Source: Bin80 sp965219915
GTDB taxonomy: Bacteria; Bacteroidota; Rhodothermia; Rhodothermales; Bin80
Direction: 5' to 3'
Length of the DNA: 64,000 nt
Assembly (NCBI GenBank): GCA_965219915.1
Contig: OZ244794.1
Coordinates: forward strand, 1,488,001 to 1,552,000
In this document: positions 25,748-34,958 of the stretch, piece after piece
How the letters are laid out: every line of letters starts with the position of its first letter
Numbering within the stretch: the first letter of the stretch is position 1
Notes under the pieces: generated by a model
Databases searched by the model: none
The model's input: the letters and a program-made list of their open reading frames with translations, nothing else
Told to the model about the DNA's origin: nothing
Program-made: the position numbers and the translations under genes

Positions 25748-26748
25748 GACGGAGAACAACAAGCAGTATAGCTGCATTAGTCCTTTTGTTCGCCGGTGGT
25801 TTGTTTTTACCAACCGCCCATGGGCAGAAGGTGGGAACATCGTCGATGCAATTTCTGAGTGTGGCCCCCGATGCCCGTTCGATGGGTATTGGAACGGCGT
25901 ATAGTGCCATAGCCGAAGGAGCGCACGCGCTCTATTGGAATCCTGCCGGGCTTACGCGTACAGCAGGACACAGTCTCGTGATTGATCGGGTAGATTGGTT
26001 CCTGGATACGGCACACTATGGTGTTGCCTATGGTGCATCACTTGGATCCTGGGGGCATGCGGGCGTACATTTTTATATGGCAGACATGGGGGATTTTCAA
26101 GAGACGCGCGTAGACCATCTCGGATTCGTCGACCAGGGGGGAACGCAGGTGTACAACCCGGGCCTGACAGGTACGACCTTCTCCTTGCGGAGTTGGGTGC
26201 TTGGCGTGTCATACGCCAGAGCATTCACGGATCGGTTTTCCGCAGGCCTCACGGCCAAGATGGCGCAGGAAAACCTCTGGCTGTCGGAGGCGAGCGCTTT
26301 CCTGTTTGACTTTGGAATGACGTACATCACGGGCTTTCGTTCACTACGACTAGGTGCTTCTGTGATGAACTTTGGTGCACCGGTGGTCTTTGAGGAAGAT
26401 TCCTATCCGGTTCCGTTACGGTTCCGACTTGGTGGTGCAGTGGATGTAATTGGCAGCGGCGGTCTTATTACATTTCACGACGCTAACCGTTTGACCGCCA
26501 CTTTTGATCTCATCCAACCCAATGATTATGATCAACAGTGGGCTGCGGGACTGGAGTATGCATTTTTGCAGCGCATACACGTGAGGGGTGGTTATCAGCA
26601 CAATTATGATATCGCGTCTTACAGTTTTGGACTGGGGATACGTCAGCCAATCGCTTCGGTAGGGCTTGGGTTCGACTACAGTTACAGCAGTATGAGTGAA
26701 GCATTTGGAGTGGTGCACCGGCTTGGATTTTCACTTTCGATAGACTGA
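25744..26748 (+). CDS. PorV/PorQ-family outer-membrane protein
   Basis: A 334-residue barrel protein with a signal peptide (ALVLLFAGGLFLPTAHGQ). The mature start GTSSMQFLSVAPDARSMGIG followed by HALYWNPAGLTR is the PorV/PorQ and UPF0164 pattern. PorV is the T9SS shuttle that takes CTD proteins from the translocon to the attachment complex. It overlaps the upstream T9SS-tagged gene by four bases (ATGA), so the two are translated together. A role in exporting that neighbour is therefore attractive but inferred. Confidence 0.82.
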   Translation: MRRRTTSSIAALVLLFAGGLFLPTAHGQKVGTSSMQFLSVAPDARSMGIGTAYSAIAEGAHALYWNPAGLTRTAGHSLVIDRVDWFLDTAHYGVAYGASLGSWGHAGVHFYMADMGDFQETRVDHLGFVDQGGTQVYNPGLTGTTFSLRSWVLGVSYARAFTDRFSAGLTAKMAQENLWLSEASAFLFDFGMTYITGFRSLRLGASVMNFGAPVVFEEDSYPVPLRFRLGGAVDVIGSGGLITFHDANRLTATFDLIQPNDYDQQWAAGLEYAFLQRIHVRGGYQHNYDIASYSFGLGIRQPIASVGLGFDYSYSSMSEAFGVVHRLGFSLSID

Positions 26749-26757
26749 CGACTGGAC

Positions 26758-28158
26758 ATGTTTCGTCGATTCCCGCTACTGTTGCTATTTGTAGCCCCAT
26801 TGTCATACGGACAGGGGGTAATGCAGCCACTATCCGTTCAGGGAGTGGAGCCGCAGGAGTCCGTGACCGTGCGTGCCCGGGGAATGGGCAGTGCCGTAAC
26901 CGCCCTCTCTGGGTCCATTGAAAGTGTAATCCTCAATCCGGCAGGTCTCGCCAGTCTTTCTCGTCCGACGCTCTCTACGAGCGGGGCGTGGTTTCAGCAG
27001 GACTGGGCAGAAACACAGCATTGGAATCCCAACCGCTACTACGCGGGGATGTCGCTCTTCTTCGCGGATCCGGATGAATATCGGAGCAAGCCGCTCTCGG
27101 CACCAGACTGGACCCATAGTCAGGGCACTTTTCGATTAGCGACAGTAGGGGGAGCAATCCCATTGAGGTTGGGAGACCGCGCGTTGACTGTGGGAGTCAA
27201 GCTTCATCAGACCGCACAGTTGAGCGATTATGATCGCAATGATAATGTGCTGGATCCCTACATCGGCCAGTTTCGCCCGGATCCTATTGAACGCCCCAAG
27301 CCCGGAGAAGAAATTGTTGTTCGATGGTCAGCCTTTGAGAGGGAGCGCACGGGATATATGCAGGCGGTTTCCACAGCAGCCGGATTAGAGTTGAGTGAAA
27401 AATTCCATGTTGGACTGCGTATTTCTAGAACTTGGGGCAGCTCAACGGATCGTCAGGAAATCCGCGAAACAGGTGTATTTTTCCTGCGTGAAGATGCTCA
27501 TGACTATGATCATGAACCTGCTAATGGGGCCGTATTGTGGAATGGATCCTCAGAATACAGCAGTTGGGGAGGGGTACTGGGCTTGCAGTGGCAATATGAT
27601 GTGATCACTGTAGGAATCACGTACCAATTTCCGAGTAGCCTGCGACGTAACTTCAGAAACACCGGACAGTCACGCTCAGCGGATGGCGATGTGCGAAGTC
27701 TTACGCAGGTAGGAGTGGATAAAGTCAGGTTGCCTGCCCGTATCAGGGCAGGGGTTGCTCTGCGTCCAATACCGGATGTTACACTCGCAGCAGATTATTC
27801 CTGGCAGAACTTTACGGACCTGAAAGTCACAGGCAGTGGGGTGACCACAGCTCCAGACTGGGGGATGGTTCAAGGCATAGGTTTGGGAGGAGAATGGAAT
27901 TTCTTGGGAGATACCTTCCTGCGTGCAGGGTTCAGACGCGATCCACAGCCGTTCAGGATTGAGGGCTTTGGACTTGTCGGGCGGACGGCCACCGGAGACG
28001 CATTCAGTGCCGGATTCGGGACGAGTGTTTCCGTCCTTACGCTGGATATCGCATATGAATTCCAGCGCTTGCGTTATCAGGATAGATGGGAATCCAATGT
28101 TGACTACAACCGGGTGCGCAAGCACAATGTGCTCTTTGGTGTGTCCTACACTTTTTAA
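26758..28158 (+). CDS. FadL/OmpP1-like outer-membrane protein
   Basis: A 466-residue barrel protein, last of the four-gene group, nine bases after the PorV-like gene. The signal peptide is MFRRFPLLLLFVAPLSYGQG. The mature N-terminal part has SVTVRARGMGSAVTALSGSI and SVILNPAGLASLSRP, the N-P-A-G signature shared by FadL and PorV groups. The rest consists of alternating strands; the C-terminus NVLFGVSYTF ends in Phe. It may be a second channel for the same surface system or an uptake porin for hydrophobic compounds. Confidence 0.75.
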   Translation: MFRRFPLLLLFVAPLSYGQGVMQPLSVQGVEPQESVTVRARGMGSAVTALSGSIESVILNPAGLASLSRPTLSTSGAWFQQDWAETQHWNPNRYYAGMSLFFADPDEYRSKPLSAPDWTHSQGTFRLATVGGAIPLRLGDRALTVGVKLHQTAQLSDYDRNDNVLDPYIGQFRPDPIERPKPGEEIVVRWSAFERERTGYMQAVSTAAGLELSEKFHVGLRISRTWGSSTDRQEIRETGVFFLREDAHDYDHEPANGAVLWNGSSEYSSWGGVLGLQWQYDVITVGITYQFPSSLRRNFRNTGQSRSADGDVRSLTQVGVDKVRLPARIRAGVALRPIPDVTLAADYSWQNFTDLKVTGSGVTTAPDWGMVQGIGLGGEWNFLGDTFLRAGFRRDPQPFRIEGFGLVGRTATGDAFSAGFGTSVSVLTLDIAYEFQRLRYQDRWESNVDYNRVRKHNVLFGVSYTF

Positions 28159-28207
28159 AAGCTGGCCGGGCCTGTAACATCACCGCCAAGCGACACGAAG
28201 ATTGTTT

Positions 28208-30823
28208 ATGAGGTTGTTCTCTGGTCTAGATGACTTTGCTGTGCCTTGTTGGCGGCAATTGTTATTCGTCGGTCTGCTTGTTCCCGTGCAGGCCCTAGCT
28301 CAGCACCCCAGGTACGACACGTACACGGGTTTTGCAACGGATACGACACCGGTCCTACCAGCGGCTGAAAAACATCCGTCGTTATACTTTTCTGCGGATT
28401 TGATACCGGAGCTCCGATTACGCAAGGCTGATCAGAGCTCAAACTATTATTTCCTTTGGCAGCGCTTCAGGTCGGATGCTCGCAGCTACATCACGAAAGA
28501 TGCATCGACACTGGACGAAAATGATCGTCCTCGCGCGGCAAAGACGTTGGCTTTTTGGTGGGTATTAGAGGAAGATTCAACTGCCCTACAGAGGGCAATA
28601 GAGGCATTGCTATTGGCCTATGACGGAGTGCCCCAGACTGGGGAGAAACCTTATGATGAGATTTACCGTGCTACCTGGTTGCAGAATTACGCTGCTGCTT
28701 ATGACTGGGTTTACGATCAGTTGACCACAGATCAGAACACCGAAATTCGTCGTCGCATAGCGGAAGAGACGCAGTATCTAAGGGACAATATTATGGTTGG
28801 AGACCGTCTGGCACCGCGCCCGCATAATCACCGGTCCAAGCCGGCGTGGGCAATCGGAACTGCGGCACTGGTGCTTTCTGATCATGATCAGGCGGCAGAT
28901 TGGCTCTCCCATTCGCTGGAAGCAGCAAATACGGTGACGAGATACCAGTTTAGCGCGGATGGAATCTACCGTGAAGGTGGACACTACTGGATGTACAATG
29001 CAGTAAACTTTATTCCTTTTCTGTGGCATTACCTGAATGTCTCAGGAGTGGATTTATTTGGTGATTACAAGCCGGCGTTTGAATGGCCAATCCGTGTACG
29101 TACAGGACGTGGCCAGATTCCAAACATAGAGGACTCCTACCTCAAGCCAGCGCCGACCCATATGGTTGCCGCAGCATACAGAGGTGTACCGACCTCCTTG
29201 AATACAGAAGCAGATTTCGCTGCCATTTGTCAGTGGAATTTTGAGAATACCCACCTGATTGAACATAATTACACGGGTGCAACCGTTGATGTAACGTGGG
29301 AGATCGATGAGTACATTCTATTCGACAGTTCCATTGAATCAGCAGCACCAACCGCTTCTCCCAATCAGTTCCTTGAAGGTGGTCAGGTCGTATTTCGCAG
29401 GAGCTGGAAACCCTCATCAGATGACCGATACCTGCTTTTTCACGGGGTTGCAGATGCTGACAATCATAATCATCCAGACCAGCTGTCTTTTTTTCTGGGT
29501 GGGAAGGATGCCATTTTAGCTCCGGATGCAGGCTATGGACCTTCGGGATTCTCTGATGATCGGCGCAGTTCCTGGTACACTAAGGCCCACGCACACAATA
29601 TTCTAACTGCAGACGGGTTTCCGCCGGTGGCCGATGATTTGTATAGTAATCCGCTTGTGTTGAACGTTACTCCTTCTGCCCGTTATGAGATTGATTCCGA
29701 ATTTTTCGGGTTTGCAGAAAAAGAGAGCGGATATGTTCGCCCGAACGATGTAACTCTACGCCGGAGTATCGCCTTTGTCGATCAGGATTTTTTTGTTGTT
29801 TCAGATTTACTTTCCGGGTCTGAGGAGCACACCTATCGATCCTATTTGCATGGACGCGGGTCATTTGATCAAGTGGGTCACTACCTATCGTGGTCTCCTT
29901 TCGGGAATCGTTACGGGGCGGCAGCGAGACTGGACGCATTTATCTTACCCGAGTCTACGAGCTTGACGGTATCAACTGGCTACATCAGCCTGTTCAAGGA
30001 TGAGCGTCATGAGCGGTATGTTGAAGCAGAGCAAGTCGGTCAGGAGGCGGCATTCATGCAGCTACTCTTGCCAGCAAGGCCCGGGTCTCCCATTCCAGAG
30101 CTGGACGATTTAAGTGGTGATTCCTATGTAGCTGCAAGACTTGTCAGATCTGATTCACTGGATTACTTTTTTCTCCAGGTACAGTCAGAGTTGCGTGAGT
30201 TGAGCGAATTTGCTACCGATGCCACCTTTGCGTGGTTACGGAAGACTGATTCGGGATGGCAGAATCTGGCGCTTCGCGAAGCGAATCTATTCAAGAGTGC
30301 AGAGATAGTGGTCTCATCAGATTCAAAGGTGACGCTTGCTCTGGATGCGAGCACGAGTGGAGTACTTGAGATTGCAACGCCCGCGGTGCATCCAGCTGCA
30401 CAGATCGAAGTAGTCATGACTGGTGCAGAGTTGGTACAGGTGGTTCGTGTTAATGGACAGCCAAGCCCGTTTACTCTTCAAACGGATCGTATATTGATCG
30501 GCCTGGAGAAGACGAGTGTTGATCTGATCCCCGATTACAGTACCCCAGAGCGGTTACAAGCTTACCCAAATCCGTTCAGTTACTCCGTGACACTGGAGGC
30601 AGCTGCAAACCGTACTGGTCCACTTACTGCTGAGGTGTACAACCTCTTGGGACAACGGGTACGTGAAATTGAAGCAGAACATATAGTCGGCACCAATACT
30701 ATCCGCGTTATGTGGGATGGATATACGGCGTCTGGTTCATCTGCCCCTTCTGGTGTATATCTCGTGCGCTTGACAGACGCGCGCGGTGCAACATTGTTGG
30801 GTAGAGTTGTACGCGTTAGGTAG
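28208..30823 (+). CDS. Heparinase II/III-type polysaccharide lyase with T9SS sorting domain
   Basis: An 871-residue secreted lyase; the ATG at 28208 gives a signal ending in VQALAQ. Residues about 60-330 are an (alpha/alpha) toroid, with APRPHNHRSKPAWAIGTAAL and DGIYREGGHYWMYNAVNF supplying likely catalytic His and Tyr residues. Residues about 370-700 are the heparinase II/III beta-sandwich (LLFHGVADADNHNHPDQLSF; KAHAHNILTADG). The last 80 or so residues are a T9SS tag (LQAYPNPFSYSVTLEA, then PSGVYLVRLTDA). The layout resembles PL15/PL17/PL39-type alginate lyases; the family cannot be fixed from sequence alone. It opens the plus-strand arm of the alginate locus. Confidence 0.78.
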   Translation: MRLFSGLDDFAVPCWRQLLFVGLLVPVQALAQHPRYDTYTGFATDTTPVLPAAEKHPSLYFSADLIPELRLRKADQSSNYYFLWQRFRSDARSYITKDASTLDENDRPRAAKTLAFWWVLEEDSTALQRAIEALLLAYDGVPQTGEKPYDEIYRATWLQNYAAAYDWVYDQLTTDQNTEIRRRIAEETQYLRDNIMVGDRLAPRPHNHRSKPAWAIGTAALVLSDHDQAADWLSHSLEAANTVTRYQFSADGIYREGGHYWMYNAVNFIPFLWHYLNVSGVDLFGDYKPAFEWPIRVRTGRGQIPNIEDSYLKPAPTHMVAAAYRGVPTSLNTEADFAAICQWNFENTHLIEHNYTGATVDVTWEIDEYILFDSSIESAAPTASPNQFLEGGQVVFRRSWKPSSDDRYLLFHGVADADNHNHPDQLSFFLGGKDAILAPDAGYGPSGFSDDRRSSWYTKAHAHNILTADGFPPVADDLYSNPLVLNVTPSARYEIDSEFFGFAEKESGYVRPNDVTLRRSIAFVDQDFFVVSDLLSGSEEHTYRSYLHGRGSFDQVGHYLSWSPFGNRYGAAARLDAFILPESTSLTVSTGYISLFKDERHERYVEAEQVGQEAAFMQLLLPARPGSPIPELDDLSGDSYVAARLVRSDSLDYFFLQVQSELRELSEFATDATFAWLRKTDSGWQNLALREANLFKSAEIVVSSDSKVTLALDASTSGVLEIATPAVHPAAQIEVVMTGAELVQVVRVNGQPSPFTLQTDRILIGLEKTSVDLIPDYSTPERLQAYPNPFSYSVTLEAAANRTGPLTAEVYNLLGQRVREIEAEHIVGTNTIRVMWDGYTASGSSAPSGVYLVRLTDARGATLLGRVVRVR

Positions 30824-30923
30824 GGGTGGTTGAGTATTGGCGGTTTGGAACGTGATTGCGGCGGTTCTTCGCTATATCCATCCGACGACGGTCCTCACCT
30901 ATTCAATCTCTCGAACAAGGTTG

Positions 30924-32150
30924 CTATTGCTTTTCAATCCTTGCTCTCACAACGTTTGGAGCGCCAAGGTCGTCTGTGGTGACGCCATATAGCATTCCGT
31001 CTTTCACGATCGGTTCAGGATCAGAATGCAGTGAGAACGGAAGGCGCAGCTCTCCTAGATAACGTCCTTCAGGGTCCAATAGATCGAAAAGACGGCCTTC
31101 GTCTTCGGGCGTCACTGCCTCCCGCTTCACCCACAGATTGCCTTCATCGTCACAGAAGAATGAAACAACTGCGGGCTTTGTATTCGGAATCCTCGACCAA
31201 TCGACCATCCCGCCTAGATTGATAAACCACTGAAATTCCTCCCGCACATCAGCCATCTCCTCCTCGCTTACTGGAACCAGGTCATGTTCTTTGGAGACTC
31301 TTCGAAGTATCTCACCTACCGGATTCAGTTCAACAAGCTCATATTCTTTAGTAGTCAGGGTCCAAAGATTTCCAGTTGGAGAGAAACGCCACTCAAAGGA
31401 TCCCTGAAAGGGAATCCTCTCGCCAATCGACGAGCTTTGCCCGCCGCCCAAGTCCCTGACATGCGTAAATGCCTCCATTTCGACAGCAGCCTCGGGAATC
31501 GCGATGGTATCAAGCGGAGTGAGTGACTGATCGTAACGGGCCATGGTTTGGGTCATGCTGAATTCATGGAAGAGTACGACTACAGCGTTGTAGCGCCCCA
31601 TGAAGTCGAATCCGCCCGGATATGGACTGATGCCTACGCCGGGATTACCTATTGACTCCGTTCTCAGGTATCTGCCGGTCGGATCGAAAATGGAAAGCTG
31701 TGCCTTGAGCATCTGCATGACTAGGGCTTCTCCGTTTTCGTTGATGTCAACTGAAAGAGCTTGTTCAAATTCTCCTGGCCCTGTCCCCTTGCTTCCAAAT
31801 GTGCGCACAAAAGTCCCGTCCGAATCAAAAATGCTGATCTGTTGAGCCTGAAAGTCGAGAACAAAAATCCGTCCTTGCCCATCTACATCAAAGGAAATGA
31901 TTTCTCCAAAGATTGGTGCTTCGTCGTTGGTATCCGTTCCGATCCTGATTTCCTCCACGAACTGCCACGCGTCTGCCTCATCCCACAGTGGCTCATTGGT
32001 GTTTCGAACAATGATTTCGCCGGAAGCAAGCGTATCAATTGTGCCGTTCCAAGCCTCGTTCGCATCGAAACTGCCCGGCCGACAGCACGTGATACAGAAC
32101 GCAATAGTTACTGCAGGTATCCAGCTTATGATTGCGCGAGATGGCGACAT
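30924..32150 (-). CDS. 6-bladed beta-propeller lipoprotein
   Basis: A 408-residue protein, probably a lipoprotein (signal ending CITCC). Repeated strand patterns DVDGQGRIFVLDFQAQQISI, FDSDGTFVRTFGSKGTGPGE and NPVGEILRRVSKEHDLVPVS are typical of NHL/6-bladed propeller proteins common in Bacteroidota gut and marine genomes. It is the only minus-strand gene between the plus-strand lyase genes, so it is not part of their operon. Binding rather than catalysis is likely; the ligand is unknown. Confidence 0.7.
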   Translation of the reverse strand: MSPSRAIISWIPAVTIAFCITCCRPGSFDANEAWNGTIDTLASGEIIVRNTNEPLWDEADAWQFVEEIRIGTDTNDEAPIFGEIISFDVDGQGRIFVLDFQAQQISIFDSDGTFVRTFGSKGTGPGEFEQALSVDINENGEALVMQMLKAQLSIFDPTGRYLRTESIGNPGVGISPYPGGFDFMGRYNAVVVLFHEFSMTQTMARYDQSLTPLDTIAIPEAAVEMEAFTHVRDLGGGQSSSIGERIPFQGSFEWRFSPTGNLWTLTTKEYELVELNPVGEILRRVSKEHDLVPVSEEEMADVREEFQWFINLGGMVDWSRIPNTKPAVVSFFCDDEGNLWVKREAVTPEDEGRLFDLLDPEGRYLGELRLPFSLHSDPEPIVKDGMLYGVTTDDLGAPNVVRARIEKQ

Positions 32151-32521
32151 GGTCTATTCCAGGCTTAGAAATCCGCTGCACGCAACATACGCAATAATAG
32201 AGACATCCTGAAGAATACCGTGCCACCCCGAGCAAGAGATCGACGTGCTCCACGGCACTACATCCTAGATTCGAGTAGTCAACGTGTGCCAGGCTCCTAA
32301 GACATTTGTGGCTACCCCAATGGTTAGCAGGGATGACTCTCTACGACTTATGCGACTGGCAGCCTGCCATGGAGTCGTTTTGTTGCGCTGGCGTCAAAGG
32401 ACAACGAATCCTACAACCCCAGAATTATTGCTACAAAGGACTTAATGTTGTCCAATTGGACGGATAATGCAAGGATTATGGACGCGGCTTGTGGTCATGC
32501 ATTAAGGAGCCTGCAACTTGT
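32151..32521. other. Intergenic region upstream of the beta-helix gene
   Basis: About 370 bases between divergent genes, ahead of the operator at 32522. One short frame opening at the GTG near 32310 (VATPMVSRDDSLRLM...) shows no recognisable domain. No other structure was seen. Confidence 0.4.
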
Positions 32522-32549
32522 TATACATCATACACCTTTATGATGTATA
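32522..32549. promoter_or_regulatory. 11-6-11 inverted repeat, probable FadR-type operator
   Basis: TATACATCATA (32522-32532) and TATGATGTATA (32539-32549) are perfect inverted repeats with a six-base spacer. The site ends 32 bases before the ATG of the beta-helix lyase gene and overlaps plausible promoter elements (TATATT at 32546-32551). The 22 bases at 32527-32548 match those at 46148-46169 upstream of the PL17 gene at 18 positions. The regulator encoded at 39253-40002 is the natural candidate binder. Confidence 0.7.
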
Positions 32550-32581
32550 TTAAACCTCCAACAACTAAACTAATTGCCACA

Positions 32582-34954
32582 ATGCGCACAACTGTTACTA
32601 CCTATTTAGGGCTCACCGTTGCTCTAGTATTCCTGGGATTGAGGCCGGCGATTGCCCAGCAAAGCCACGAAGTAGAAGCTGGCCAGAACACGTTACTGGA
32701 TGCAATTGCAATGGCCATGCCGGGAGACACGCTAGTCTTAACGACGGACGGAGGCCAGTATCTAAATGACGATGAACTTAAACCAGACAGTTCGCTTTCG
32801 CTCACGATAATGGCAGCCCCAGGGCTCATGAGCCGCCCGGTGCTGATAAATAACGGAACAGACGGCACGAAGGATATCATCCGCCTCTACGGGGATATGA
32901 CCTTGATCGGTCTTGAATTTGATGGGCTGGCACATCAGGGCGAGCAGACCAAGTATGGGATTCGTACAGGTAGTGGTTCCGGTGATGCAGGGGATAATGT
33001 GAAGAAAGGCTATGTACTGAAGATTATCGATTGCTATTTTCATGACATCGTGCATGGGAGCGACGGAAATGCATTCCGCGCCTATGGTAGAACGATGGCG
33101 GATTCAATCATTGTTCGAAACACTTTGGTCTTCAATACAGGTAAGGAGGGGATCCGGGCGCGCGATGAAGACAGTGATCGTCCAGACTTTGGGTTCTTCA
33201 ATGTGAAGTATTTCGAGGTTACCAATTCTACTTTCTGGAATATAAAGAACGATGGGATCAGCGTGTATGGTGGGTTTGCGGAGGCAGATCCAAATCATGA
33301 CGGCCCGGAAGTTGTCATTGATCATGTGACCATGCACAATGTGGGTCATTATTTCCTAAATCTGAAAGGAGTAGATAATGCTACCGTTACCAACACGATT
33401 CTGGTAGATAACTATGACATTGTCAATGCGACTAACAAGACGTTGGGCGCGCCCTGGATGGTTGAAGGCTCCACGTTGGCATACAGTGATACGCTCAATG
33501 TCAGTCTTGGTGGAGGCTGGAGAGGAGGAGGGGATCCGACGATCATGAACCTGTATGCTGTGGATCCAATGTTTGTTGATGCGGCAAACGGCGACTTCAC
33601 GCTCATGTCAAACAGCCCGCTCATCGGGGCAGGCATGAATGGTGCAACCCTCGGTGATCCGCGGTGGTGGCCGGAGGGCGTGAGCACTCCCACGGTGCAC
33701 ATGGTTGCGGCTGGTCAAAATACACTAATGGATGCCGTTGATGCTGCTGAAGCAGGGGACATCATTGAGTTGACCGATGCCGGGGGCGAATATCTCAACG
33801 ATGATCAGATCAATGTTCGCGTGCCGCTTACCGTCCGCGCTGCCGACGGACTTGCTGAGCGGCCGGTAGTAAAGAATAACGAGCCGGATGAAAACACTCG
33901 CGTTGTGTTTCGCATTTACAATTCTCTGCACTTGGACGGTATTGAGATAGATGGCCAGGCCGGTACAGATTTCAATGCTAAGTATCTTCTTCGCATTGAC
34001 GGCGAAAGTGTGGACTCCAGCATGGTACTCAAGGTAACCAACAGTTATCTGCATGATGTTGTGGCCGGCAGTGATGGCAATTTCCTCCGCCAGTATACTG
34101 GAACCTTCGCGGATTCGCTGATATTCAGGAATTCCATTTTTAGCGGTGCAGGTAAGGAAGGCCTTAGAAGCAAAGACGAGTCCTCAAACAGCGGACTCTA
34201 CAATTTCGGGTACTTTGAAGTAACCAACAGCACCTTTGCCAATACACGCCAGGCGGCCATCTACATTTATGCTGGTGATGGTGACGCTTCAACCCCTGAG
34301 CCGGAGGTAGTCATGGACCGGATCACATGCCACAATTGCGGCCATGGTAACGGGCGTGCTTTCTACCCCCGGGGATTCCAGAATGTGATGATCACCAACA
34401 GCATCATTGCTAATAGCAAAATGGATTCAGAATTCAGCGTGAAACTGGAGGGGAATTCGATGATTTCCCATTCGGATACCTTTATGGTGGCTCCCGTCGT
34501 CCTAAACGGGACTTCAACGGCGACGGATATGTACAACATTGATCCCGAATTCGCCGATCCGGACAATTTGGACTTCACCATTCCAATGGGAAATGCGTTG
34601 CGCATGGCCGGGACTGATGGCATGGGAATTGGCGATATGCGTTGGCTAGCCGATCGTACCTCTGTTGAGACTTTGGAGATACCAGAGGAGCGGGGCTTTG
34701 TGCTTGGCCAAAACTACCCGAACCCGTTCCAGTCACAGACGACGATTCCGTATCGGATGGAACGCCAGGGACATGTTACGCTTGAAGTATTTGATCTGCT
34801 CGGTCGGCGCGTGGCGCAAATCAGAGAAGGCTTTGAATCCGCGGGTGCCCACACGGCAACTGTTTCCATGGATAGGCAGGCACCCGGTACTTACTTCTAC
34901 AAGCTTAGCGTGGATGGCGAGGTAACATGGCGTAAGCTCGTGGTAGCCAGATAG
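32582..34954 (+). CDS. Secreted protein with two tandem right-handed beta-helix domains and T9SS tag
   Basis: A 790-residue protein from the ATG at 32582 (signal ending LRPAIAQ). Two homologous halves follow. The first begins HEVEAGQNTLLDAIAMAMPG (about residue 25), the second HMVAAGQNTLMDAVDAAEAG (about 375). Each carries a YLNDD motif, a ladder of N/S-rich beta-helix coils (YFEVTNSTF in both) and a closing GDxRW motif. The last 85 residues are a T9SS tag (LGQNYPNPFQSQTTIPYRME). The halves resemble DUF4957/DUF5123-type and PL6-like helices found in alginate and pectin loci. Lyase activity or glycan binding are both possible. It starts the operon with the two PL6 genes. Confidence 0.75.
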   Translation: MRTTVTTYLGLTVALVFLGLRPAIAQQSHEVEAGQNTLLDAIAMAMPGDTLVLTTDGGQYLNDDELKPDSSLSLTIMAAPGLMSRPVLINNGTDGTKDIIRLYGDMTLIGLEFDGLAHQGEQTKYGIRTGSGSGDAGDNVKKGYVLKIIDCYFHDIVHGSDGNAFRAYGRTMADSIIVRNTLVFNTGKEGIRARDEDSDRPDFGFFNVKYFEVTNSTFWNIKNDGISVYGGFAEADPNHDGPEVVIDHVTMHNVGHYFLNLKGVDNATVTNTILVDNYDIVNATNKTLGAPWMVEGSTLAYSDTLNVSLGGGWRGGGDPTIMNLYAVDPMFVDAANGDFTLMSNSPLIGAGMNGATLGDPRWWPEGVSTPTVHMVAAGQNTLMDAVDAAEAGDIIELTDAGGEYLNDDQINVRVPLTVRAADGLAERPVVKNNEPDENTRVVFRIYNSLHLDGIEIDGQAGTDFNAKYLLRIDGESVDSSMVLKVTNSYLHDVVAGSDGNFLRQYTGTFADSLIFRNSIFSGAGKEGLRSKDESSNSGLYNFGYFEVTNSTFANTRQAAIYIYAGDGDASTPEPEVVMDRITCHNCGHGNGRAFYPRGFQNVMITNSIIANSKMDSEFSVKLEGNSMISHSDTFMVAPVVLNGTSTATDMYNIDPEFADPDNLDFTIPMGNALRMAGTDGMGIGDMRWLADRTSVETLEIPEERGFVLGQNYPNPFQSQTTIPYRMERQGHVTLEVFDLLGRRVAQIREGFESAGAHTATVSMDRQAPGTYFYKLSVDGEVTWRKLVVAR

Positions 34955-34958
34955 TCTG

